Assembly (NCBI GenBank): GCA_963750895.1
Contig: CAVVSD010000006.1
Span: forward strand, 1,178,001 to 1,242,000
DNA from: CAVVSD01 sp963750895
Lineage (GTDB): Bacteria > Actinomycetota > Thermoleophilia > Solirubrobacterales > Solirubrobacteraceae
Direction of reading: 5' to 3'
Length of the DNA: 64,000 nucleotides
Shown: positions 17,242 to 24,747 of the stretch, piece by piece
How the letters are laid out: every line of letters begins with the position of its first letter
How positions within the stretch are numbered: the first letter of the stretch is position 1
Translations under genes and position numbers: made by a program
Notes under the pieces: generated by a model
Database searches by the model: none
Told to the model about the DNA's origin: nothing
What the model saw: the letters and a program-made list of their open reading frames with translations, nothing else

Positions 17242-17919
17242 TCAGGAGCCCAATCCCAGCAGATCCTCGGGCGAGAAGCCGTCGAAGATCGTGTCGCCGG
17301 CGAAGCGACGCGCCTGCCCCTGGCTCACGCCGAGCGCGACCAGGCGCGCCGCGGCGAGGTGCAGCTTCGCGTCCACGGTGCCGGAGCCGTCGAGGATGCG
17401 GCGCACGGCGGCGGGCTGCAGCGCAGGGCGTGCGGAGGCCGCGTAGCCGGCGGTCCGCCAGCGGCCGAGCTGCGCGCACAGGTCGGACGGCAGGGGGCGG
17501 ACCTGCAGGTACAGGGCGATCGACTCCCGCCAGGCCGCCCGGCCGCTGCGAAGCGCCGGGTCGGCGGTCGGCACGCGATCCAGCTCGGCCTGGAACGTCC
17601 GGAGCTGCTCGGAGACCGGGGCGAACATCGCGCCGGCGAGCAGGTCCACCAGCACGCCGACGAGATCGTCGACGTGCTCGCGCTGCTGGGCCGGCGTCCC
17701 GCCGCTGAGGGCGGAGCGGCACGCGGGGGCGCGGGTGATCGATGCCGCGCGCTGGATCTCCGGCAGGCGCTCCTTGACGGCCACGCGCAGCCGGTAGGCC
17801 GCGTAGGAGAACTCGCGCGCGGCGGCCGCCTCGTCGGGTGCCTGTGCCGCGGCGACCTGCGGAACCGCGAGCAGGGCGCCCAGCACCACCGCGACGAGAC
17901 AGACCTGTTTCCTGATCAC
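17242..17919 (-). CDS. Secreted protein of unknown function (intact tandem copy)
   Basis: A 225-residue protein with a Sec signal peptide (CLVAVVLGALLAVPQVAAAQ, cleavage after AAAQA). The mature part is mostly alpha-helical and includes REFSYAAYRLRVAVKERLPE, TFQAELDRVPTADPALRSGR and GVSQGQARRFAGDTIFDGF. I do not know the family. It has a broken paralog directly downstream, which shows which segments are conserved. The GTG start is preceded by TAGGTT with a 6-nt spacer, so the mRNA is probably leaderless. Confidence 0.72.
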   Translation of the reverse strand: MIRKQVCLVAVVLGALLAVPQVAAAQAPDEAAAAREFSYAAYRLRVAVKERLPEIQRAASITRAPACRSALSGGTPAQQREHVDDLVGVLVDLLAGAMFAPVSEQLRTFQAELDRVPTADPALRSGRAAWRESIALYLQVRPLPSDLCAQLGRWRTAGYAASARPALQPAAVRRILDGSGTVDAKLHLAAARLVALGVSQGQARRFAGDTIFDGFSPEDLLGLGS

Positions 17920-17925
17920 GGCGCC

Positions 17926-17931
17926 AACCTA
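17926..17931 (-). promoter_or_regulatory. -10 box (TAGGTT) of a leaderless gene
   Basis: TAGGTT ends 6 nt before the GTG of the secreted-protein gene at 17919, with no ribosome-binding site between. It is one half of a divergent leaderless promoter region. Confidence 0.5.
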
Positions 17932-17982
17932 TCCGCGGCGGCGGCGTGATGGATGTCGGTTCTCTTACGACGTGGCCTGAGG

Positions 17983-17988
17983 TAGCGT
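17983..17988 (+). promoter_or_regulatory. -10 box (TAGCGT) of a leaderless gene
   Basis: TAGCGT ends 6 nt before the ATG of the pterin-dehydratase-like gene at 17995, with no ribosome-binding site between. It is the plus-strand counterpart of the box at 17926. Confidence 0.5.
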
Positions 17989-17994
17989 CCGGGC

Positions 17995-18489
17995 ATGGCG
18001 ATCCTGAGCGACGAGGAGGTCCGCGAGGAGCTCGCGCGGCGTCCCGCCTGGCGGCGCAGCGGTGACACGCTGATCCGCGAGCGCGCGCTGAGGGACTTCG
18101 CCCAGGCGCTCGCGTTCCTGGAGCGCATCGGGGAGGCGGTCGAGGACTACGGTCGCCATCCCGACATCGCGATCACCGGCGGCAACCGCGTACGGATCAT
18201 GGTCTCCAACGCGAACGCCGCCGGCATCACCGAGGCCGAGCTGCGACTCGTCGACAAGGTCGACCAGGTCGCCGACGCCCCGGCTCCGTCGCCCAAGCCG
18301 CGCGGGGCGCTGGCCGCCGTGGCGGCCTCGGCCTCGAGCGCGGTGGAGGCCGTCGCCCCGGCCCGAGCCGAGCCGGAGCCCGACGAGCCCGAGGCGCCCG
18401 GTCGCGGCGGACGTGCCGCCCGGATCGTCGCCGGGATCGGCGGCCTCGCCGTGGGTGCCGCGGCGCTGTTCGCGGCGCGCCGGCGCTGA
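17995..18489 (+). CDS. Pterin-4a-carbinolamine dehydratase-like protein with membrane anchor
   Basis: A 164-residue protein. Residues 1-95 match the PCD/DCoH fold (RPAWRRSGDTLIRERALRDF; FLERIGEAVEDYGRHPDI; NAAGITEAELRLVDKVDQVA). An Ala/Pro/Glu-rich linker follows, then a C-terminal membrane helix (IVAGIGGLAVGAAALFAARR). Family enzymes dehydrate 4a-hydroxytetrahydropterin and use His residues in HHP and TH positions. Here the first is Arg-His-Pro and the TH pair is Asn-Ala, so two usual His residues are missing. It may be non-catalytic or act on another ligand at the membrane. Confidence 0.75.
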   Translation: MAILSDEEVREELARRPAWRRSGDTLIRERALRDFAQALAFLERIGEAVEDYGRHPDIAITGGNRVRIMVSNANAAGITEAELRLVDKVDQVADAPAPSPKPRGALAAVAASASSAVEAVAPARAEPEPDEPEAPGRGGRAARIVAGIGGLAVGAAALFAARRR

Positions 18490-18563
18490 TCGTCCGCCCG
18501 GCGGAAGGCCGCCGAAGCGTAGCCGAAGGCCGTCGCCTGGTTCGCTACGGTGTGGGCGGCTCG

Positions 18564-19127
18564 ATGCCCTACGTCGTGTGCCCCGAATGCGGTCTACGGA
18601 CCTACTGCGTCCGTGAGGACCAGTGCCCCCGGTGCGATGCCGCGCTACGCGCCGGTGCGATCGGACTGCCGCCCGAATCCACGCTGGACGGCGCGATCCT
18701 GCCCGCGCTGGCGCTCGCCCGTCGCGAGCTCGCCATGGACGCCGCGCTCGTCACGGAGATCTCCAACACGACCGAGACCGTCCGCTGGGCGGTCGTCAAC
18801 GGCTGGCCGGGCGGCATGCGCGCCGGCATGTCCTGGCCGCTGAGCGACACGATCTGCCGCCGGCTCCTCGACGGCCGGATCGACGGCGCCGTCGCGGACG
18901 TCCTCGCCGAGCCGGCCCTGGAGGGCATCCCCGGCCTCGCGGAGTCCGGCCTGGGCGCCTACCTCGGCGTGACGCTGCCCACCGATCGCGCTCGGCTCTA
19001 CGTGCTGTGCTGCCTGGCGCGCGAGCGGCGTCCCGGCCTCGGGGCCGGCGAGCTCAACGTCCTGCGCGGACTGGGCGAGACGGTGCGCGCCGCGCTTGCC
19101 TCGGCACGCACCGCTCCCGTCGACTGA
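18564..19127 (+). CDS. GAF-like domain protein with N-terminal zinc ribbon
   Basis: A 187-residue protein. The first 30 residues hold a Cys cluster (CPECGLRTYC, then QCPRC) that should bind zinc. Residues 50-185 look like a GAF domain (LARRELAMDAALVTEISNTT; GMSWPLSDTICRRLLDGRID; LGVTLPTDRARLYVLCCLAR). GAF domains bind small ligands or chromophores and regulate partners. No output domain is attached. An in-frame GTG at 18552 is a possible longer start. The gene ends back to back with the EthD-like gene. Confidence 0.65.
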   Translation: MPYVVCPECGLRTYCVREDQCPRCDAALRAGAIGLPPESTLDGAILPALALARRELAMDAALVTEISNTTETVRWAVVNGWPGGMRAGMSWPLSDTICRRLLDGRIDGAVADVLAEPALEGIPGLAESGLGAYLGVTLPTDRARLYVLCCLARERRPGLGAGELNVLRGLGETVRAALASARTAPVD

Positions 19128-19440
19128 TCAGCCCGAGCCCTCCACCGCGTAGGTGAGGATCGTCGCGCCGCCGCTGGCGTAGTTCGGGCACGTCGGCGCC
19201 GACCTTCTGCCCGTACTCGCCGCTCAGCGCCTCGCCCATCGACGCCGCGTCGTCGAACTCGCCCTCGAAGATGCAGAAGTAGGGCGGGTCGTCCTGGCCG
19301 GGGGACGCCACGGAGAACGAGTAGCGGTAGGCCTTCAGCCCCGGCAGCCCTGCGGCGAGCGGGATGTGGGTGCTCTCGTAGTAGCTGCGGAAGTGCTCCG
19401 GGTCCTCGGGCTGGTTGTAGAGGACGACGAACTTGTGCAC
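19128..19440 (-). pseudogene. EthD-family protein, frameshifted near its C-terminus
   Basis: An EthD/ferredoxin-like alpha-beta barrel protein of about 104 residues (FVVLYNQPEDPEHFRSYYES; HIPLAAGLPGLKAYRY). In the read frame it loses the family end after VGADVP and runs on to 19054 inside the convergent GAF gene. Shifting one base near 19186-19189 gives NYASGGATILTYAVEGSG and a stop at 19128, one base past the GAF stop. This is exactly the expected family end. EthD-like proteins often accompany monooxygenases or quinone chemistry. It follows the StyA-like gene by 18 bp with a strong GAGGAGGAG site. Confidence 0.7.
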
Positions 19441-19458
19441 TGGGCTCCTCCTCGTGCG

Positions 19459-20697
19459 TCAGGCGGCTAGGGCAGGGGAGCCAGCAGTGTGACGGGCCAT
19501 GAACGCGTTCGTCCGCTCGGGCGACGCGAGGGCCTCGAGGTTGCGCTCCGGGCGGTCCCAGTTGCCGCTGAACGCGTCGCACAGCTCGCGGTTCTCCGCC
19601 ATCGCCATGAGCAGCCCGAGGACGTGCTGCGGCGGGTTGAGCATGATGTTGGTCCAGTCGGAGATGCCCATGACGCGCTCCTCGCGCGCCCGGGCGACGC
19701 TCCGGCAGAACCGCTCGTCGTAGACGAGGTCGGTGACGATCGCCTCGCCGACCATCCACGCCGAGTACGACGCCGAGTTGGCGCCCTGGCCGATGATCGG
19801 GTCGACGACGACGTGCGTGTCGCCCATCGCGAGCGCGAACTTGCCGGACGACAGCTGCGTGTAGTCCTCGCGGACGACAGGGGTCAGCGCGCCCTGCAGG
19901 ACGTCCCCGGGGCCCATGAGGCGGAAGGAGGAGGGGTCGATCCGGTCGGCGACCCAGCCGTAGTGCTGCCGGACGGTCTCGAGCACCGCGCGCTCGAAGC
20001 CTGCGACGTCGTCCTCGACGGACATGTCGACGAGGCGCTCCGTCTCGCCTCCGGGGATGTTCTCGAACAGCAGCGCGGTGGCGTGGCCCTCGCGCGTGAG
20101 CAGCGGGAGCTCGAGCAGCTCGCCGTGGCCGGGCGCGATGCAGAACGAGACGCCGCGGGGCTCGGTCGGCGCGATCCCGTGGTACAGGCCGGCGCAGAGG
20201 CGGCGCTGCGGGCGGTCGTACGGGGACTTCTCGGGCCGGCGGCGGAACATGCCGCCGATGCTGCCCCGCCCGACCGCGACGACCATGAGGTCGTGGTCGG
20301 CGGAGAGGCGCTCGACGTCGGCCGCCTCGAGCGTCGGGCCGACGACGAGGTCGCCGCCGCGCTCCTGGAAGTCGGCCATCAGCCGCGGCAGGTAGAGGCG
20401 GTAGTCGATGCACATCGACGGGTGGTCGAAGTCGCCCTGGAACGCGACGTCCGGACCGGAGATGAAGTGGTGGTGGCAGACGTAGCCGTGCTCGGCGACG
20501 TCCCAGTGGTGCACGCCGAGGGCGCGCTCGCGCTCGAGGGTGTGGTGGTGGTGCGCGACCGTGTTCAGCAGGCGCCCGTCGGCGATCTGCTCCGCGGTCT
20601 TGTCCGCGTAGATCGTCACAGGCACGTCGTGCGCCTGCAGGTACAACCCGAGATGCAGGGACGACACGCCCGCACCGACGACTCCGATTCCAGCCAC
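19459..20697 (-). CDS. StyA-like (styrene/indole monooxygenase family) flavoprotein
   Basis: A 412-residue flavoprotein. The FAD Rossmann motif GIGVVGAGVSSLHLGLYLQA is at the N-terminus, as in StyA-type group E monooxygenases. Later conserved parts include DYRLYLPRLMADF, AVGRGSIGGMFRR, and the FAD site DPIIGQGANSASYSAWMVGE. StyA enzymes epoxidise styrene or indole using FADH2 from a separate reductase StyB; no styB is in this window. The GTG at 20697 has GGGAGAG just upstream. An EthD-like gene follows in the operon, and a short LysR regulator is divergent. Confidence 0.85.
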   Translation of the reverse strand: MAGIGVVGAGVSSLHLGLYLQAHDVPVTIYADKTAEQIADGRLLNTVAHHHHTLERERALGVHHWDVAEHGYVCHHHFISGPDVAFQGDFDHPSMCIDYRLYLPRLMADFQERGGDLVVGPTLEAADVERLSADHDLMVVAVGRGSIGGMFRRRPEKSPYDRPQRRLCAGLYHGIAPTEPRGVSFCIAPGHGELLELPLLTREGHATALLFENIPGGETERLVDMSVEDDVAGFERAVLETVRQHYGWVADRIDPSSFRLMGPGDVLQGALTPVVREDYTQLSSGKFALAMGDTHVVVDPIIGQGANSASYSAWMVGEAIVTDLVYDERFCRSVARAREERVMGISDWTNIMLNPPQHVLGLLMAMAENRELCDAFSGNWDRPERNLEALASPERTNAFMARHTAGSPALAA

Positions 20698-20731
20698 GTT
20701 CTCTCCCTCGCTCCGTGTTCCGGCGACTCGG

Positions 20732-20760
20732 ACCGTACGTCGCGGCGGCGTTCCGATCAA
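20732..20760 (-). promoter_or_regulatory. Promoter of the StyA-like operon
   Basis: On the minus strand a -35 box TTGATC (20755-20760) and a -10 box TACGGT (20732-20737) are separated by 17 bp. The predicted transcription start is near 20725, about 28 nt before the GTG. The LysR-type box at 20784-20796 then centres near -65, the classic activator position. Confidence 0.6.
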
Positions 20761-20782
20761 TCGCATGATCCGACAGCTTCCG

Positions 20783-20797
20783 TTGCAGGATCTGCAA
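20783..20797. promoter_or_regulatory. LysR-type operator (T-N11-A within a TTGCA/TGCAA palindrome)
   Basis: The sequence TTGCAGGATCTGCAA has perfect 5-bp arms and contains the T-N11-A motif of LysR-type regulators. It lies in the 112-bp gap between the StyA-like gene and the divergent LysR gene, 13 bp before the latter's start codon, so the regulator may also control itself. Confidence 0.65.
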
Positions 20798-20809
20798 TGA
20801 TCGCCGCCC

Positions 20810-21091
20810 GTGGTCGAGCTGCGCGACCTGCACTGCTTCGACGTCCTCGCGCGGACGATGCACTTCGGCCGCGCGGCGGAGGAGCTGCACACCTCGCAGT
20901 CCACGCTGAGCAGGCGGATCCGCCGGCTGGAGGAGGAGATGGGGGTCGTGCTGCTGACCCGCACCAGCCGCAGCGTCGCGCTCACCGAGTCGGGCCGCGA
21001 GCTCGCGACGCGACTGCCGTCGGCGCTGCGCCACCTCGACCTCGCGCTCGCCGCGGCCCGCACGCCGGGCGACGGCGGGTGGGAGGTCTGA
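20810..21091 (+). CDS. Truncated LysR-type regulator (DNA-binding domain only)
   Basis: A 93-residue protein containing just the LysR winged helix-turn-helix and linker helix (FDVLARTMHFGRAAEELHTS; QSTLSRRIRRLEEEMGVVLL). Full LysR proteins are about 300 residues with a ligand-binding domain, which is missing here. The stop is followed within 9 bp by an unrelated convergent gene, so the effector domain is not merely out of frame nearby. It may be a naturally small regulator or a remnant. The intact operator and promoter next to it suggest that it can still bind DNA. Confidence 0.7.
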   Translation: MVELRDLHCFDVLARTMHFGRAAEELHTSQSTLSRRIRRLEEEMGVVLLTRTSRSVALTESGRELATRLPSALRHLDLALAAARTPGDGGWEV

Positions 21092-21099
21092 GCGCCGTC

Positions 21100-21708
21100 T
21101 CAGCGCGGCTGCACGGGCAGTGCGAGGCGCAGGCGCCCCGCGTGGCGCGCGTCGTCGTCGCGGCCCAGCTGCGTGTAGGCGCTGGACAGCCCGCAGAGCA
21201 CGCAGAAGGCGAGCTCGTGCGCGCAGGCGGCGCGGACCTCGCCCGGCGGCTCCGTGCTGCCCTCGCCCAGCCGTGCGTCGAGGACGACGAGGTCCTCGCC
21301 GTCGCCCACGCCGATGAACCAGCGGCGCGGCGAGGCGTACACGCCCGCGGCGACGCCGGCGCGGAGCGCGAGCTCGGCGCCGATCGCGGCGAGCATCGCG
21401 GGGTGGCCGCAGCGGCGCCCGACGACCTCGTGGAAGTGCAGCCCGACCGTGCCCGCGGTGTCCTCGGCGGCGAGGCCGAGCTCGCGGTCCATGACCGCTG
21501 CGAGCCGGTCGGCGCGGGCGAGGGGGGACAGCTCGCCGAGCCCGAAGAGCGCCCGGCTGTCGTCGTCGAGGCGCTCGCGGACCGCGTCGCCGTCGACATC
21601 ACCGAACTCCTGGCCCAGCGCGAGGAGGAGATCGACGTACGAGGGGCACGCGCCCGCGGCGAGCTCGGCGAAGCGTCGCTCGCTCACGTCGTCCGGCATC
21701 CGTCCCAT
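21100..21708 (-). CDS. SirB1-like / transglutaminase-like family protein
   Basis: A 202-residue protein. The central part (GLHFHEVVGRRCGHPAMLAA; LRAGVAAGVYASPRRWFIGV) resembles the transglutaminase-like SirB1 family, where a conserved small-residue motif is followed by a His near a substrate groove. A usable Cys is present (GRRCGHP). The function is unknown in general. ATG at 21708 or at 21699 could start it. A perfect palindrome lies about 55 bp upstream. Confidence 0.5.
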   Translation of the reverse strand: MGRMPDDVSERRFAELAAGACPSYVDLLLALGQEFGDVDGDAVRERLDDDSRALFGLGELSPLARADRLAAVMDRELGLAAEDTAGTVGLHFHEVVGRRCGHPAMLAAIGAELALRAGVAAGVYASPRRWFIGVGDGEDLVVLDARLGEGSTEPPGEVRAACAHELAFCVLCGLSSAYTQLGRDDDARHAGRLRLALPVQPR

Positions 21709-21763
21709 GCGTGCGCGCCCCCTCGTCAGCGTCGGTCGTCGATATCCGACCGCGGCGGCCGGT

Positions 21764-21779
21764 GTTAGGTGACCCTAAC
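21764..21779. promoter_or_regulatory. Palindrome GTTAGG-N4-CCTAAC, possible operator
   Basis: Perfect 6-bp arms around TGAC form the 16-bp element GTTAGGTGACCCTAAC. It is between the 3' end of the SnoaL-like gene and the start of the SirB1-like gene, both on the minus strand. It is too short for a good terminator stem, so a dimeric repressor site for the SirB1-like gene is more likely. Confidence 0.45.
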
Positions 21780-21808
21780 GACCGATGGGCGGGCGCGCAA
21801 GGCGCCGC

Positions 21809-22321
21809 TCAGCGGGGGTGGAGCTTCTTGTCGACGAGCGTGGCTGCGCGATGGACCTGGACGCTCACCTTCTCGACCAGGCTCCCCGGAGCGGGGGACG
21901 CGCCGATCTGCTGGAGCAGCCCGAGCGTGTCCCAGTTCGACCACGCCTCGGCGACGCGGCCGCCGGCGATGCGCTGAATCGTGATCCCCGTGACCTCCAC
22001 GGTGCGATCGGTGGGCGCGAGGCCGTTGAGCTCACCGGTGTGCGTGCCCCGTCCGGTCCAGCGGATGACCACGCGGTCGCGCTGCTCGATGACGTCCTCG
22101 ATCGTCATGTGGAGGTCCGGGAACGCGCCGCGGTACGTCTCGACCACGGCGCGCGGGCCTGCCGTGCCGCGCTGCTCGGGCGGGAGCTGGGGATCGTGCA
22201 ACACGAGGTCGTCGGACATCACCTCGTCGAGCGCATCGACCCGGCCCTCGTTGAAGCCGTCCTCGAAGAAGCGGCGTGCGAGCGCCTCTCGCTCGGTCAT
22301 GGTCGCGGAGCTGTCGCTCAT
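21809..22321 (-). CDS. SnoaL-like / ester cyclase family protein
   Basis: A 170-residue protein of the SnoaL/NTF2-like alpha+beta barrel group (ALARRFFEDGFNEGRVDALD; RAVVETYRGAFPDLHMTIED; RVVIRWTGRGTHTGELNGLA; GGRVAEAWSNWDTLGLLQQI). Members bind small hydrophobic molecules, and some are polyketide cyclases or hydrolases. The catalytic substrate here is not evident. The ATG has a good GGGGAGGG site. The C-terminal tail (LVDKKLHPR) is slightly longer than usual. Confidence 0.75.
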   Translation of the reverse strand: MSDSSATMTEREALARRFFEDGFNEGRVDALDEVMSDDLVLHDPQLPPEQRGTAGPRAVVETYRGAFPDLHMTIEDVIEQRDRVVIRWTGRGTHTGELNGLAPTDRTVEVTGITIQRIAGGRVAEAWSNWDTLGLLQQIGASPAPGSLVEKVSVQVHRAATLVDKKLHPR

Positions 22322-22406
22322 CGGACCCTCCCCGTCGGTGGCGGATGTGCCAACCGTACGCCCGCGCGGCGGCTCGGGGCAAGCCGCCGCGCGCAGGGCG
22401 AAGGGA

Positions 22407-23396
22407 CTACGGAGCGTCGATCGACTCGACCGTCGCGATCTCCTCGAGCTGGGAGATCTCGGGACGGCGGTGCTCCCAGTGCGGCGGGATCTGGATCGAC
22501 GTGCCGAGCTGCTCCGGCTGCTCGTCGATGTAGAAGCCCTGCTCGTGCGACCACGCGAGCTCGCAGAGCAGACCCATGGGGGAGCGGCAGTACACGGAGT
22601 AGAAGTAGCCGCGATCCTTGGGCTCGGAGGCGTCGGTGAAGCCGAGGCCGACGAGGTGCTCGCGCACGACCATCTGGTTCTCGCCGTCGATGACGTCGAA
22701 CGCGTGGTGGTGGATCGTGCCCTCGCCGAAGGTCCAGCTGCCCTGGTCGAGGTCGCGCTCCTCCTTCATCTCCAGGATGCGCCCGTAGCCCTCGTCGGTG
22801 CCGATCTGGAACTGGTGGTACTGGCCGTCCTGGCCCAGGTACTCGCCGCCCATGCCGTCGACGAGGAAGACCTTGGCGGTCTCGAGGTCGCGGATGAACG
22901 TCGTCGTGCCGTGCGCGCCGCGGATGGCGTGCTCGCCGCTCACGCCGCCGCCCTCGTAGGGCGGGCGGTCGTCGTTGGACGTGTCGCCGACCATCGCGTA
23001 CTCGGGGCCCGACGGATGCTCGAACTCGAGCCGCTGGGTGCCGAAGCGCTCGGTCTCCGTGACGGCGATGCCGGCGCCCTTGAGGCGGTCGGCCCAGAAG
23101 CCGATCGAATCGGCCGGGACGGAGAGGTTCAGGAAGCGGGCCTGCTGCGTGCCGCGCTTGCCCATCCAGCCGGCCTGGCGGTACGGGAAGCTCGTGAGGA
23201 GGGTGCTGGCGTTGCCCACCTCGTTGCCGTAGTAGAGGTGGTAGATCGGCACTTCACCGTCGAAGAGGACCGTCTTCTTCACCATCTTCAGACCGAGGGT
23301 CTTGACGTGGAAGTCGTAGTCCTCCTGGGCACCGCCGACGCAGAACGTCAGGTGGTGGGTGCCTCGGATCGTGCCCTTGGGCGCGGGGTATGACAT
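22407..23396 (-). CDS. VOC-family ring-cleaving dioxygenase (PcpA/LinE-like)
   Basis: A 329-residue protein with two vicinal-oxygen-chelate halves. Likely metal ligands are the His in GTHHLTFCVG near the N-terminus, a second His in IHHHAFDV, and a Glu in LLCELAW. Its pattern matches the PcpA/LinE group of (chloro)hydroquinone 1,2-dioxygenases and related glyoxalase-fold enzymes. It could open hydroquinone-type rings, linking to the aromatic genes on either side. AGGAGG precedes the ATG, and a TACAAT -10-like box (23450-23455, minus strand) lies upstream inside the divergent gene. Confidence 0.75.
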   Translation of the reverse strand: MSYPAPKGTIRGTHHLTFCVGGAQEDYDFHVKTLGLKMVKKTVLFDGEVPIYHLYYGNEVGNASTLLTSFPYRQAGWMGKRGTQQARFLNLSVPADSIGFWADRLKGAGIAVTETERFGTQRLEFEHPSGPEYAMVGDTSNDDRPPYEGGGVSGEHAIRGAHGTTTFIRDLETAKVFLVDGMGGEYLGQDGQYHQFQIGTDEGYGRILEMKEERDLDQGSWTFGEGTIHHHAFDVIDGENQMVVREHLVGLGFTDASEPKDRGYFYSVYCRSPMGLLCELAWSHEQGFYIDEQPEQLGTSIQIPPHWEHRRPEISQLEEIATVESIDAP

Positions 23397-23419
23397 CGAG
23401 TGGGTCTCCTCCTGGTGCG

Positions 23420-24736
23420 GTGCGTCCAACGTTCCTGTTCGGGCGCGGGATTGTATTACGACGGGTTGCGCTGGCGTGCGTCCTCGCGGGCCTGTCACTG
23501 CTGCTGCCGTGGGCGCTCGCGTTCGACCCTCAGGCCTGGCTCGTCTGGGGCCGGGACCTGCCCGGCTCCGGTCTGACGCCCGCCGACGGACCGTCGTGGA
23601 AGCCGCTGCCGCTGCTGTTCACGACGCCGTTGGCGGTTGCGGGCGACGTCGCGCCCGCGTTGTGGATGATCCTCGCACGAACGGGCGCGTTCGTGGCGCT
23701 CGGCGGCGCCTGGCGTCTCGGCCGCATGCTCGGCGGCCGGGCCGCGGCCGTCGGGGCGGTCGGCGTGACGGCGCTCGGTCCGTGGTGGGCGTACAACGCC
23801 GCGCTGGGCAACTCCGAGGGGTGGCTGGCGGCGTTCGTGCTGTGGGCGATCGTGGCGCACCTGGAGCGTCGGGAGCGCCTCGCGTTCGTCCTGCTGGCGG
23901 CCGCGGGGCTCCTGCGCCCGGAGATCTGGCCGTTCCTGCTCGGCTACGGGGTGTGGACCTGGCGGCTCGGGGCGCGGGCGCTCGTCGCGGGCGGCGCGGT
24001 GGTCCTCGTGCTCGCCTGGTTCGGGCCGGACGTCGTCTGGAGCGCGGGCGCGATCAGCGCCGGGGACGCCGCGCGGGCCACCCCGAGCCCGGGGAGCGCC
24101 GGCCGCAGCGAGCATCCCGCGCTGCAGGTGCTCGCGGACGCGGCCACCGGCGTCGGCATCGCCGCCTGCCTCGCGGCGGCCTTCGCGGCGTGGCGCGGGC
24201 CGGCGGCGCGCGTGCTCGCGCTGCTGGCCGTCGCGTACGTCGTCCTCGTCGCCGTGGCGACGTTCGCCGGGTACGCCGGCAACCCGCGCTACCTCGTGCC
24301 CGCGATCGCGGTGCTGGCGGTGCTCGCCGGGGTCGGCGCCGCAGGGCTTCCGTGGCCGCGTCTCGGCGTCGCGGCACTGCTCGCGCTGACGCTCGTGGCC
24401 CACGCCGGCGACCTGCGCACCGAGGCGCGGGACGTCGCGGCTCGCTCCGATGCCCGCACCGGGCTCGACGAGGCGATCCGCGCCTCGGGTGGTGCCGCGC
24501 GCCTGCGGTCCTGCCCTCCGGTGCGGACCGTGTTCGTCACGCGCGCGCTCGTGGCGCTGCGCGCCGGCGTGCCGCTGCCGGGGATCGCGGGACCCGGCCC
24601 GGGACCCGGCACGACGCTCCTGCCGCCGCCGCCGACGCCGCTCCAGGACCAGTCACCGGTGCCGTCACGAGGGCCCGCCGGACAGCGTCTCGTGGTGCGC
24701 CGGGGCGGCTGGTCCGTCTGGTCGTCCTGTCGGTAG
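23420..24736 (+). CDS. Polytopic membrane protein, GT39/GT87-like
   Basis: A 438-residue protein with about ten hydrophobic segments. The layout resembles polyprenol-phosphate-dependent glycosyltransferases: an early loop with Asp-Pro (FDPQAWLVWGRDLPG), a periplasmic-like loop, then a helical bundle with LLRPEIWPFLLGYGVW. No definite catalytic motif can be named. The C-terminus is Pro/Gly-rich (GPGPGPGTTLLPPPP). The GTG at 23420 is the best start found, but it lies only 23 bp from the divergent VOC gene and has no ribosome-binding site. Confidence 0.6.
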   Translation: MRPTFLFGRGIVLRRVALACVLAGLSLLLPWALAFDPQAWLVWGRDLPGSGLTPADGPSWKPLPLLFTTPLAVAGDVAPALWMILARTGAFVALGGAWRLGRMLGGRAAAVGAVGVTALGPWWAYNAALGNSEGWLAAFVLWAIVAHLERRERLAFVLLAAAGLLRPEIWPFLLGYGVWTWRLGARALVAGGAVVLVLAWFGPDVVWSAGAISAGDAARATPSPGSAGRSEHPALQVLADAATGVGIAACLAAAFAAWRGPAARVLALLAVAYVVLVAVATFAGYAGNPRYLVPAIAVLAVLAGVGAAGLPWPRLGVAALLALTLVAHAGDLRTEARDVAARSDARTGLDEAIRASGGAARLRSCPPVRTVFVTRALVALRAGVPLPGIAGPGPGPGTTLLPPPPTPLQDQSPVPSRGPAGQRLVVRRGGWSVWSSCR

Positions 24737-24739
24737 GGT
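24734..24739 (+). promoter_or_regulatory. -10 box (TAGGGT) of a leaderless gene
   Basis: TAGGGT ends 8 nt before the ATG at 24748 and overlaps the stop codon of the preceding gene. The small PH-domain gene can therefore be transcribed on its own. Confidence 0.45.
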
Positions 24740-24747
24740 CCGACGGC

